A stretch of 11,001 nt of DNA, from contig JADGIB010000106.1 of the NCBI GenBank assembly GCA_019683665.1, positions 1 to 11,001 on the forward strand. Direction: 5' to 3'. The notes under the pieces were generated by a model. The model searched no databases. It was not told where the DNA came from and was given only the letters and a program-made list of their open reading frames with translations. This DNA is from Solirubrobacteraceae bacterium (GTDB lineage Bacteria > Actinomycetota > Thermoleophilia > Solirubrobacterales > Solirubrobacteraceae). Position numbers and translations under genes: made by a program. Positions 1 through 6,360 of this stretch are shown piece after piece. The first letter of the stretch is position 1. Every line of letters begins with the position of its first letter.

Positions 1-35
1 GGGGGGGGGGGGGGGGGGGGGGCCGGGGGGGGGGC
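1..35. other. Poly-G tract, probable contig-edge artefact
   Basis: Twenty-two consecutive G are followed by CC and ten more G. Apart from this tract, mononucleotide runs of six or more appear only at three intergenic sites in the window. A G homopolymer of this length at the very first base is typical of no-signal G calls in two-colour sequencing or of a badly resolved contig end. A real G-rich (quadruplex-type) tract is the alternative. The true sequence left of about position 36 should be treated as unknown. Confidence 0.6.
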
Positions 36-244
36 CGCGGCGCCCGCCGCGCGCGCCACCGCCCTGGAGGTTGACCCCACCAGCGTTCCATCACCGACGG
101 GTCGGGGTCGGCGCGGAAGGGTAATCCCGGCGGAGGACGCCGCTCAAGCCGGGCGGCCGCAAACCCCCCGGCTGGGGGGAGCGCGACCCCCTGGCGGCGG
201 GAGACGGCTCGCGCGCGCCGGGCCGGTGCGCGAGGATGGCCGCG
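36..244. other. Leader region upstream of the sensor kinase, no gene seen
   Basis: No reading frame here has convincing codon use or a ribosome site. A TTGACC at 71-76 resembles a -35 box, but no matching -10 lies 16-19 bases downstream. GGGTAATCCC at 119-128 could form a very short hairpin. The strongest structure is the C6/G6 inverted repeat at 162-179, listed separately. The GGCCGCAAACC stretch near 155-166 superficially recalls part of a GEMM-I riboswitch, but the rest of that motif is missing. The region probably holds the promoter of the two-component operon, which I cannot place. Confidence 0.5.
162..179. repeat. C6/G6 inverted repeat upstream of the kinase (site 1)
   Basis: The sequence AACCCCCCGGCTGGGGGG has two perfect six-base arms around a four-base centre, about 65 bases before the kinase start. 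On the opposite strand it closely matches the repeat at 2016-2033 (16 of 18 positions). It may be an operator for a dimeric regulator or simply a hairpin. Binding by the adjacent NarL-type regulator is an inference from position and symmetry only. Confidence 0.4.
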
Positions 245-1357
245 ATGGCTCCGCCCACCAGCTCCGACCCGCACGTCGCCGCGCTCGACGTCTTCACGGA
301 GGTGCTCTCCCAGAGCGACTCCGACGAGGCGCCCGACGCGTTCTACAGCCGCCTGTGCGCGGCGATCTGCGGGCTGGCGCGGATGCAGCGCGCCGTCCTG
401 TTCCGCTACGACGGGGCGGTCCGCCGGGTCCGGGCCGCCGGCGCGCACGGCGTCTCGCTCGACCTGTTCGCCGGCGAGCGCTTCACGGTCGAGTCGGCCG
501 AGATCGCCCGGATCGCGCTGGCCGAGGACCGGGTCGTCGAGGCGTGGACCGACGTCGACCGGCTCCTGCCCGCCCGCTACGTCGACCTGTTCGCCCCGTC
601 GCACGTCGTCTGCGCGCCGATGGCGGCCGCCGGCCGCTGGGTCGGCGTCATCCTCGCCGACCGCGCTCCCGACGCGCCGCGCCTCGACGACGGCGACCGC
701 GACCTCCTGTGGGCGCTCGGAAAGGCGGCCGCGCTCGCCGCCGTGGCCCGGATCGCCACGAGCCAGCGCGAGCGGGCCGCCCAGCTCGAGCACCGCCTCG
801 ACCTCGCCCGCGAGGTCCACGACGGCGTCATCCAGCGGCTGTTCGGCGTGTCGCTCGCGCTCTCGGGCGACCGCGAGCTCAGCCCTGAGGCGCGGCGCCG
901 CTGCGCCGAGGAGGTGCAGGCGGCCCTGGCCGACCTGCGCGCGACGCTCCAGCGGCCGCTCGGGCGCGCGCCGCGGCCGAGCGCGACGACGCTCGGCGCC
1001 GAGCTCGAGCGGCTCGCGCGCGAGCACCACGACCTCGGCGTCTGCCTCGAGGAGGGCGACCCGGCCTGCGTGCCGCCGGCGCTCGAGCCGCTCGCGCAGT
1101 CGGTGCTGGCCGAGGCGGTCCGCAACGCCCACAAGCACGCCGACCCGACCCGCGTCGCCGTCCGCCTGCGCCGCGCCGACGGCGCGTTCGTCATGGAGGT
1201 CGAGAACGACGGCGCCCGCGGCCGCCGGCGCACGACCGGGATGGGGCTGCGGCTCGCCGCGTTCGAGGCGCTGCAGAGCGGCGGCGTCGTCGAGTACGGG
1301 CGCGGGGAGGGCGACACCTGGCGCGTGAAGCTCGTGGTTCCGGAGGACGATGCCTGA
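245..1357 (+). CDS. GAF-domain sensor histidine kinase (NarL/DevS-type)
   Basis: A cytoplasmic sensor kinase that autophosphorylates on histidine and passes the phosphate to the regulator encoded next. Numbering from the ATG at 245 (370 aa), residues about 14-165 form a GAF-like sensor region with no membrane segment. A HisKA_3 dimerisation helix follows, with EVHDGVIQRLFG and phospho-acceptor H192, very like the DevS/DosT helix. A short HATPase_c domain then has an N-box (RNAHKH, N294), an NDG pair at D322 and a TGMGL box at 331-335. The loop between NDG and TGMGL is short. Another ATG at 236 is in frame, but GAGGA at 232-236 lies eight bases before the ATG at 245 and overlaps the upstream one, so 245 is preferred. 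The signal sensed cannot be read from the sequence. The gene overlaps the regulator gene by eight bases, which implies translational coupling. Confidence 0.9.
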   Translation: MAPPTSSDPHVAALDVFTEVLSQSDSDEAPDAFYSRLCAAICGLARMQRAVLFRYDGAVRRVRAAGAHGVSLDLFAGERFTVESAEIARIALAEDRVVEAWTDVDRLLPARYVDLFAPSHVVCAPMAAAGRWVGVILADRAPDAPRLDDGDRDLLWALGKAAALAAVARIATSQRERAAQLEHRLDLAREVHDGVIQRLFGVSLALSGDRELSPEARRRCAEEVQAALADLRATLQRPLGRAPRPSATTLGAELERLAREHHDLGVCLEEGDPACVPPALEPLAQSVLAEAVRNAHKHADPTRVAVRLRRADGAFVMEVENDGARGRRRTTGMGLRLAAFEALQSGGVVEYGRGEGDTWRVKLVVPEDDA

Positions 1358-1988
1358 GCAGACCGAACGCGATCCCGTCGAGGCGGGCGCCGAGCCGGCG
1401 CTGCGCGTCCTCGTCGTCGACGACCACGACGTCGTGCACTGGGGGCTGCGGCTCATGCTCGGCGACCAGCCGTGGGTCGAGCGCTGCCTCGCCGCCCACG
1501 ACGGGCGCGAGGCGCTGGTCCTCGCCCGCCGCCACCGGCCGCACGTCGCGCTCGTCGACCTGTTCGTCGGCGAGGAGTCCGGCGCGCAGATCTCCGAGGC
1601 GCTGCGCACCGAGGTCCCGTCGACCCGGGTGCTGCTCATCTCCGGCGCCGGGCGGATCTCCCCGAACGCGGCGCGGGCGGCGGGCGCGTCCGGCTTCGTC
1701 TCCAAGGACCTGCCGGCCGAGGCGATCGCCGACGCGGTCCGCCGGGTCGGCCGCGGCGGCACGGTCTTCCCGCCCCAGGAGGAGCTGCCGGTGCCGCAGC
1801 TCACCTCGCGCGAGCGGGAGGTGCTCGAGCTCATGGCCCGCGGCGCGACGAACCGCGAGATCGCCGGCACGCTCTACCTGTCGCCGCACACGGTCAAGGA
1901 GCACACGAGCTCGCTCTACCGCAAGCTCGAGGTGCGCAACCGGGCCGAGGCGGTCCTGCGCGCCCAGCGGCTCGGCCTGCTCGTCTAG
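1350..1988 (+). CDS. LuxR/NarL-family response regulator
   Basis: A DNA-binding response regulator, almost certainly the partner of the kinase it overlaps (ATG at 1350 inside the kinase 3' end, GGAGG just before it). The protein is 212 aa. The receiver domain spans about 18-135, with acidic pocket D24/D25, phospho-acceptor D70 in ALVDLF, switch residue S98 and conserved lysine K119 in SKD. A LuxR-type helix-turn-helix covers about 148-212, with LTSREREVLELMARGATNRE and the recognition segment SPHTVKEH. All residues needed for phosphorylation are present, so it should be active. The inverted repeats at 162-179 and 2016-2033, before its own operon and the next one, are candidate binding sites, but this is inferred from position. 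Length and domain order are standard for the family. Confidence 0.93.
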   Translation: MPEQTERDPVEAGAEPALRVLVVDDHDVVHWGLRLMLGDQPWVERCLAAHDGREALVLARRHRPHVALVDLFVGEESGAQISEALRTEVPSTRVLLISGAGRISPNAARAAGASGFVSKDLPAEAIADAVRRVGRGGTVFPPQEELPVPQLTSREREVLELMARGATNREIAGTLYLSPHTVKEHTSSLYRKLEVRNRAEAVLRAQRLGLLV

Positions 1989-2015
1989 CCCCGCGGGGCG
2001 TCCGCGCGCGGACCG
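1989..2015. repeat. Two adjacent perfect palindromes after the regulator gene
   Basis: CCCCGCGGGG (1989-1998) starts immediately after the regulator stop codon and is followed by GTCCGCGCGCGGAC (2000-2013). Both are perfect palindromes. With the C6/G6 repeat that follows, they could form stacked hairpins that weaken read-through between the two-component operon and the SDR cluster. No T-run follows, so this is not a classical intrinsic terminator. Confidence 0.35.
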
Positions 2016-2033
2016 CCCCCCGCCCGGGGGGTT
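2016..2033. repeat. C6/G6 inverted repeat upstream of the SDR gene (site 2)
   Basis: CCCCCC (2016-2021) and GGGGGG (2026-2031) flank GCCC and are followed by TT. Its reverse complement, AACCCCCCGGGCGGGGGG, matches the repeat at 162-179 at 16 of 18 positions. It lies about 40 bases before the SDR start, whereas site 1 lies about 65 bases before the kinase. The pairing makes a shared operator plausible. A transcription hairpin is the alternative. Confidence 0.4.
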
Positions 2034-2072
2034 GTGGTGGCGCGCGGCCCCGCGGCCCGGCAGCCTGGGGGC

Positions 2073-3167
2073 ATGAGCAACGGTGCCATCGTCCTGACCG
2101 GCGCGACCGGGGTCGTCGGGATGGAGGTGCTCGCCCGGCTGCTCGAGCGCGGCGAGGACGACGTCGTCGTGCTCCTGCGCGCCGCCGACCAGGAGGCGGC
2201 CGACCGGCGCCTCGCCGACACGCTCGCCCGCCTGTGGGACGACCCGCCGCGCGACGCGCGGGTGCGCGCCGTCCCCGGCGACGTCACCGCCGACGGGCTG
2301 GGCCTGGACGCCGGCACCCGGCGCGAGCTGTGCGCCACCGCCGACCGCATCGTCCACTGCGCCGCCGCGGTCGGCTTCGACCAGCCGCTGAACGAGGCGC
2401 TGGCCATCAACGCGCTCGGCACCCAGCGCGTCCTCGAGCTCGCCAACGACCTCGAGCGCCTCCGGCGCGTCGTCCACGTCTCGACCGCGTTCGTGTCGGG
2501 CCGCTTCGAGGGGCGCTTCGGCGAGGACGACCTCAGCTGCGGCCAGGCGTTCCGCAACACCTACGAGCAGAGCAAGCACCTGGCCGAGCGGCTCGTCGCG
2601 GCCAGCGGCCTGCCGGTCGTCGTCGCCCGGCCGTCGATCGTCGTCGGCGACGGGACGAGCGGCTGGACCCCGGCCTTCAGCGCGCTCTACCTGCCGCTGC
2701 GCGCGTTCGCCCGCGGCCTGCTCGACCGCGTCCCGGCCGACCCGCGCGGCATCGTCGACGCCGTCCCGCTCGACTACGTCGCCGGCGCGATCGTCCACCT
2801 CCTCGGCGAGCCGGGCATCGACGGCCAGACGTTCCACCTCGTCGCCGGCGACCGCGCCGCCCGCGTCAGCGACGTCCTGCGCCTCGCCCAGCAGCGCTTC
2901 GCCCAGCCCGAGCCGGTCTACGCGCCGCTGCAGCGCGCCGCCGGCACCGAGGCGCTCGTCCCGTACTTCGACGTCCGCACCCAGTTCGACGACGCCCGCG
3001 CCCGCCGGCTGCTCGAGCCCGCCGGGCTGTCGGCCGCGCCGCTGGACGCCCTGTTCGAGCGGCTGATGGACTACGCGGAGGCGACCCGCTGGGGCCGCCG
3101 GCCGACGACGCGCGAGGCCGCGCGCCGCGCCGCCGCCGGCGCCGCGCCGCTGGAGGTCGCCGCGTGA
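2073..3167 (+). CDS. SDR-family NAD(P)-dependent oxidoreductase, thioester-reductase-like
   Basis: An extended short-chain dehydrogenase related to the NAD_binding_4 (male sterility, acyl-thioester reductase) group, which reduces carrier- or CoA-bound acyl chains with NAD(P)H. The specific substrate is unknown. Of 364 aa, the Rossmann motif TGATGVVG is at 9-16, S137 lies in HVSTAF, and the YxxxK pair is Y164/K168 in TYEQSKHL. The region after VVARPSIVVGD (about 183-193) is the substrate-binding part and the C-terminal tail is alanine-rich. The ATG at 2073 is preferred over an in-frame GTG at 2034 because it puts the glycine motif at the usual N-terminal position, although its ribosome site is weak. 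The gene ends inside the start codon of the next gene (GTGA overlap). It could instead be an epimerase or dehydratase of the same fold. Confidence 0.8.
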   Translation: MSNGAIVLTGATGVVGMEVLARLLERGEDDVVVLLRAADQEAADRRLADTLARLWDDPPRDARVRAVPGDVTADGLGLDAGTRRELCATADRIVHCAAAVGFDQPLNEALAINALGTQRVLELANDLERLRRVVHVSTAFVSGRFEGRFGEDDLSCGQAFRNTYEQSKHLAERLVAASGLPVVVARPSIVVGDGTSGWTPAFSALYLPLRAFARGLLDRVPADPRGIVDAVPLDYVAGAIVHLLGEPGIDGQTFHLVAGDRAARVSDVLRLAQQRFAQPEPVYAPLQRAAGTEALVPYFDVRTQFDDARARRLLEPAGLSAAPLDALFERLMDYAEATRWGRRPTTREAARRAAAGAAPLEVAA

Positions 3168-3424
3168 GCCCCGGCACCGAGGTCGCCCGCTTCCGCCCCG
3201 ACGACCCCGACCCGGTCGTGCAGGCGTCGTTCGCGTGCTCCTGCTGCCTGCGCCAGCCGAGCGTGGCGCGGATCGTCGACGAGCGCGAGGACGGCGCCGT
3301 CGCCTGCCGCTGCGACCGCTGCGACCGCGACTGGACCGTGCTCCTCACCGAGGAGCAGCTCCTGCGCATCGAGCTGCGCTCGCCGTGGCGGGGCGCGGGG
3401 ACCGTCGTGCACCGCGCCGCCTGA
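3164..3424 (+). CDS. Small six-cysteine (zinc-ribbon-like) protein
   Basis: An 86-aa protein starting with GTG, whose start overlaps the stop of the SDR gene by four bases. GGAGG at 3152-3156, seven bases upstream, is an excellent ribosome site, which strongly supports a real translated gene. Two cysteine knuckles are visible: C25-x-C27-C28 (ACSCCLR) and C48-x-C50-x2-C53 (CRCDRC), about 20 residues apart. They suggest a zinc ribbon or another metal site. There is no signal peptide or membrane segment, and the C-terminal part (TEEQLLRIELR) looks like a short helix or strand. I do not recognise a named family. Tight coupling to the SDR suggests a helper role such as scaffold, regulator or metal carrier, but this is inference. 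Confidence 0.7.
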   Translation: MSPGTEVARFRPDDPDPVVQASFACSCCLRQPSVARIVDEREDGAVACRCDRCDRDWTVLLTEEQLLRIELRSPWRGAGTVVHRAA

Positions 3425-3452
3425 GCGCGCCCGGCCTGGCACCATCTCGCGG

Positions 3453-4067
3453 GTGGACGCCGACCTGCTCGCCCGGGCGCGCCTGTGGGCGCAGAAGTGG
3501 CGCTGGTACCAGCGCAACGCGCTGCCGTGGAACCGCGCGCGCATCCACCTGCACGCGCTGCGCGCCGGCGCGTTCATCCGCTGGCCGATCCACGGCGACG
3601 TCCTCGCCGCCCTCGACGAGGGCCGCCTGACGATCGGCGAGAACGCGCTGCTGGAGCCGGGGGTGTGGCTGACGGCGCCCCCGCCGGCCCGGATCCGGAT
3701 CGGGGCCGGCACGTTCCTCAACCTCGGCGTCATGGTCGCCGCGATGGACCTCGTCGAGATCGGCGACCACTGCATGCTCGCCAACGGCTGCTTCGTCACC
3801 GACGCCAACCACCGCTTCGACGACCCGGTGCTGCCGGTGCCGTGGCAGGGGTTCACGTCGCGCGGCCCGACGCGGATCGGCGACAACGTGTGGCTGGGGG
3901 CGAACGTCGTCGTCACGAGCGGGGTGACGATCGGCGAGCGCTGCGTCGTCGGCGCCAACAGCGTCGTCACCGCCGACCTGCCGCCGTACTCGGTCGCCGT
4001 GGGCGCGCCGGCCCGCGTCGTGCGCATGATCACCTACGACGCCACGCCCGCCGACCCGGCGCGCTGA
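3453..4067 (+). CDS. Hexapeptide-repeat acyltransferase (LbH/XAT-like)
   Basis: A left-handed beta-helix acyltransferase, most likely transferring acetyl from acetyl-CoA to a sugar or small-molecule hydroxyl or amine. It is 204 aa. An N-terminal helical part (1-55) rich in Trp and Arg precedes imperfect hexapeptide repeats over about 60-185, for example IRIGAG, VEIGDH, TRIGDN and VTIGER. NHRFDDP contains the probable catalytic H120, and the final coil shows the typical VAVGAPARVV. Transferases of this type usually form trimers. The GTG at 3453 has no clear ribosome site, so the start is moderately certain. It lies 28 bases after the six-cysteine gene, probably in one operon. The exact acceptor cannot be told from the sequence. 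It converges with the LysM gene, with only 14 bases between stops. Confidence 0.85.
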   Translation: MDADLLARARLWAQKWRWYQRNALPWNRARIHLHALRAGAFIRWPIHGDVLAALDEGRLTIGENALLEPGVWLTAPPPARIRIGAGTFLNLGVMVAAMDLVEIGDHCMLANGCFVTDANHRFDDPVLPVPWQGFTSRGPTRIGDNVWLGANVVVTSGVTIGERCVVGANSVVTADLPPYSVAVGAPARVVRMITYDATPADPAR

Positions 4068-4081
4068 GCGGCCGCCCGCGC

Positions 4082-5011
4082 TCATCCGCCGAAGCGGGAG
4101 CGCAGCGCCATCACGTTGGCGACGTAGCGCTGCGTCTCGGGCAGCATCCCGATCCGCCGCACCGAGGACAGCCCCTGGTAGTAGGCGGCGGCCGCCATCG
4201 CGTGGTCGCCGCCGGTCTGCTGGAGGAGGTGGCCGAGGTAGAGGACGCCGGCGCCGACGTTGTCGATCGCCGAGCCCGGGTCGAGCCGCCGCCTGGCCAG
4301 GTTCGCCTGCACCCAGTCCCAGGTGCCGGGCATGACCTGCATGACCCCGCGCGCGTTCGCCGACGAGACCATCGCGTTGTTGAAGCCGGACTCCTGCCAG
4401 GCGATCGCGGCCGACAGGTCGGCGGGGACGCCGTTGCGGGCGGCGACGGTCGCGATGTCGGCCGCGGTGACCCGCGTCGGCGACGGGCTCGGCGCGGCCG
4501 GCGGGACGACCGGCTCGGGCGCCGGCGCGGACGCGGCCGGCGGGGTGGGCGCGCCGGTCGGCAGCTTGATGACCGTCCCGGCGATGAGGAACCCGTCCGG
4601 GTCCAGCCCGTTCATCGCCGCGATCGCGTCCACCGTCACGCCAGCCTGGGCGGCGAGGCCGCTGAGCGTGTCGCCCGGGCGCACCGTGTAGCCGCCCATC
4701 GGCGGCGGCGCCGGCTGCGGCGTCGCGCTCGCCTGGCCGGCGGCCTGGGCGACCGCGGCCGGGGCGCTCGCGAGCGCGGCGGCGGCCTCGGAGACGGTCG
4801 GGATCCGGATCGTCGTGCCGGCGACGAGGTGCGCGTCCTCGGACAGCCCGTTGGCGGCCGCGAAGGCGCGCGTCGTCATGTTCTGGGCGGCGGCGAGCGA
4901 CCACAGCGTCTCGCCGGGCGCGACGGTGTGGGGGACCCCGGCCGAGGCGGCCGCCGGGGCCGCGAGCAGGGCCGCGGCGAGCACGCAGGGGAGCAGCGAA
5001 GCTGGACGCAT
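4082..5011 (-). CDS. Secreted LysM-domain lytic transglycosylase (SLT)
   Basis: A cell-wall enzyme that cleaves peptidoglycan glycan strands, binding them through LysM modules. Of 309 aa, a signal peptide occupies 1-24 (hydrophobic core CVLAAALLAAP, predicted cut after ASA). LysM1 is about 27-71 (HTVAPGETLWSLA) and LysM2 about 107-151 (YTVRPGDTLSGLA), joined by Ala/Pro-rich linkers. The SLT domain covers about 185-305, with catalytic E207 in AWQESGF, the motif GVMQVMPGTW (222-231) and AAYYQG (275-280). All hallmark residues are present, so it should be active. It follows panB on the same strand after 64 bases and has a possible own promoter there. Its functional link to pantothenate synthesis is not obvious. 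A resuscitation or cell-separation role is possible but unproven. Confidence 0.92.
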   Translation of the reverse strand: MRPASLLPCVLAAALLAAPAAASAGVPHTVAPGETLWSLAAAQNMTTRAFAAANGLSEDAHLVAGTTIRIPTVSEAAAALASAPAAVAQAAGQASATPQPAPPPMGGYTVRPGDTLSGLAAQAGVTVDAIAAMNGLDPDGFLIAGTVIKLPTGAPTPPAASAPAPEPVVPPAAPSPSPTRVTAADIATVAARNGVPADLSAAIAWQESGFNNAMVSSANARGVMQVMPGTWDWVQANLARRRLDPGSAIDNVGAGVLYLGHLLQQTGGDHAMAAAAYYQGLSSVRRIGMLPETQRYVANVMALRSRFGG

Positions 5012-5048
5012 GTCCGATAGCGCTACCCCCCGGCGCGTGCTAGCGCAA
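5012..5048 (-). promoter_or_regulatory. Possible promoter of the LysM transglycosylase gene
   Basis: Read on the minus strand, TTGCGC (5048-5043), a 17-base spacer and TAGCGC (5025-5020) lie before the ATG at 5011. The spacing from the -10-like box to the ATG would give a leaderless or nearly leaderless transcript. TAGCGCTA (5018-5025) is itself a perfect palindrome and TAGCGC recurs at 5041-5046, so a repressor site is another reading. The match to the -10 consensus is poor and no convincing Shine-Dalgarno is present. A C6 run at 5026-5031 resembles half of the repeats at 162-179 and 2016-2033. Confidence 0.25.
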
Positions 5049-5075
5049 CGGTGGAGGCAGGGTTATGGAGCCTCG

Positions 5076-5951
5076 CTAGACGGCGTGCAGGCGGGCGCGC
5101 AGCTCAGCGAGCTCCTCCGGCGCGATCGAGTACGTGTGGTCGGGCTCCGGGTAGCGGCGCTCGCGCACGTCCTCGGCGTAGGCCCGCACGCCCCGGACCA
5201 TCTCGTCCATGACGTCGCCGTAGCGCTTGACGAAGCGCGCCCCGACCCCCTCGCGGATGCCGAGCAGGTCGTGGAAGACGAGGACCTGGCCGTCGGTCGC
5301 CGCGCCGGCGCCGATCCCGATGACCGGGATCTCCATGCGCGGCATCAGCTCCTCGGCGACGGCGGCCGGGATCGCCTCCCAGACGATCGAGAAGCAGCCG
5401 GCCGCCTGGAGGTCGAGCGCCGCGCGGGCGACCTTCAGCGCCGCCTCGGCCGTGCGGCCCTGGGCGCGGTAGCCGCCGAGCGCGGTCGACGTCTGCGGGG
5501 TGAGCCCGACGTGGCCCATGACCGGGATGCCGGCGGCGACGATCGCCCGGGCCCGCTGCACCATCGCGCCGCCGCCCTCGAGCTTGACGGCGTCGGCGCC
5601 GGCCTCCTTGACGAACCGCTGCGCGGTCGCGATCGCCAGCTCGTCGGACGCCTCGTAGGACCCGAACGGCAGGTCGGCGACGAGCAGCGGCGTGTGCAGG
5701 CCGCGGCGGACCGCGGCGGTGAGCATGAGCATCTCCTCGATCGAGACCGGCACCGTCGACGGGTAGCCGAGGACGGTCATCGCCCCCGAGTCGCCGACGA
5801 GGACGATGTCGACCCCGGCCGCCTCGGCGACCTGCGCCGACGGGTGGTCGTAGGCCGTGACCATCACGATCGGCTCGCCGAGCCGCTTCTTCTCGGCGAG
5901 GCGCGGGAGGGTCATCGGGAGGGTGTCGAGGACCTGCGGTGCGGCGGACAT
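5076..5951 (-). CDS. panB: 3-methyl-2-oxobutanoate hydroxymethyltransferase
   Basis: The first committed step of pantothenate synthesis. It transfers a hydroxymethyl group from 5,10-methylenetetrahydrofolate to 2-oxoisovalerate, giving ketopantoate, as a cytoplasmic TIM-barrel multimer. The 291-aa length is normal for actinobacteria. Visible landmarks are VGDS with metal ligand D54, ADLPFGSY with D93, KLEGG with E125, GHVGLTPQ (146-153), the catalytic-base position E192 in VWEAIP, and IGIGAG (211-216) before the TDGQVLVFHD segment. All family residues are present. The start is fixed by AAGGAGAG (complement of 5956-5963) a few bases before the ATG. It is the fourth gene of the pantothenate operon, 25 bases after panD, and is the one most loosely joined to the others. 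Confidence 0.97.
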   Translation of the reverse strand: MSAAPQVLDTLPMTLPRLAEKKRLGEPIVMVTAYDHPSAQVAEAAGVDIVLVGDSGAMTVLGYPSTVPVSIEEMLMLTAAVRRGLHTPLLVADLPFGSYEASDELAIATAQRFVKEAGADAVKLEGGGAMVQRARAIVAAGIPVMGHVGLTPQTSTALGGYRAQGRTAEAALKVARAALDLQAAGCFSIVWEAIPAAVAEELMPRMEIPVIGIGAGAATDGQVLVFHDLLGIREGVGARFVKRYGDVMDEMVRGVRAYAEDVRERRYPEPDHTYSIAPEELAELRARLHAV

Positions 5952-5976
5952 GGCGCTCTCCTTCTGGTTGACGCCC

Positions 5977-6360
5977 TCAGCGGACGAGGGTCGCCACCTC
6001 GGAATCGGTGCGGATGATCTGGTTCGTCCCCGCCTCGACGTGCACCACGCGCGGCTCGTGGCGCTCGATCTCGGCCGGGTCGTACTGCGCGTAGGAGATG
6101 ACGATGACGGTGTCGCCGCGGTGCACGAGGCGAGCGGCGGCGCCGTTGACCTTCACCTCGCCGGAGCCGCGGCGGCCGGCGATCGTGTACGTCTCGAAGC
6201 GCGACCCGTTGTCGACGTCGACGACGTGGACGAGCTCGTGCTCGAGGATGTCGGCGGCCTCGAGCAGGTCGGGGTCGATCGTGATCGACCCGACGTAGTG
6301 GAGGTCGCAGTCGGTCACGGTCGCCCGGTGGATCTTGGACTTCAGCATCGTGCGCTGCAT
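5977..6360 (-). CDS. panD: Aspartate 1-decarboxylase proenzyme
   Basis: It converts L-aspartate to beta-alanine for PanC. It is a pyruvoyl enzyme made by self-cleavage of an inactive proenzyme. Of 127 aa, the cleavage site is G24-S25 in HYVGSITID, and S25 becomes the pyruvoyl group. K9 and H11 lie in KSKIHRATVT, R54, T57 and Y58 in SRFETYTIAG, and N72 in VNGAAA, all typical active-site positions. The length matches the family. Its ATG shares one base with the panC stop codon (TGATG), and GGGAG lies nine bases upstream inside panC, so the two are translationally coupled. Nothing suggests it is non-functional. Confidence 0.97.
   Translation of the reverse strand: MQRTMLKSKIHRATVTDCDLHYVGSITIDPDLLEAADILEHELVHVVDVDNGSRFETYTIAGRRGSGEVKVNGAAARLVHRGDTVIVISYAQYDPAEIERHEPRVVHVEAGTNQIIRTDSEVATLVR

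Noticed and set aside
150..200. GEMM-I (cyclic di-GMP) riboswitch-like GGCCGCAAACC followed by a hairpin
   Set aside because: The second conserved block (GGACGCAAAGCC-like) and its partner helix are absent. A covariance-model search (Infernal, RF01051) would settle it; a significant hit would reverse this.
91..297. A 68-codon minus-strand frame upstream of the kinase
   Set aside because: There is no ribosome site, the composition is Pro/Arg/Ser-rich, and it overlaps the kinase start. Nothing supports translation.
226..888. A 220-codon plus-strand frame starting with GTG just before the kinase
   Set aside because: It runs out of frame inside the kinase gene and its product is almost only Arg, Ala, Pro and Gly. 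The GAF and kinase motifs are in the other frame.
1191..2837. A 548-codon open frame on the minus strand
   Set aside because: It is antisense to the kinase, regulator and SDR genes, with low-complexity Arg/Ala/Asp content and no recognisable domain.
1472..3424. A 650-codon open frame on the plus strand
   Set aside because: It crosses the regulator and SDR genes in another frame, and its product is almost only Arg, Ala, Pro and Gly, as expected from high-GC DNA. Only its last 86 codons (3164-3424) are judged real, from their own start and ribosome site.
3345..5020. Long open frames overlapping the acyltransferase and LysM genes (3345-4904 minus; 3485-5020 plus)
   Set aside because: The recognisable hexapeptide, LysM and SLT motifs are in the other frames. 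These frames give Arg/Gly-rich, domain-free products.
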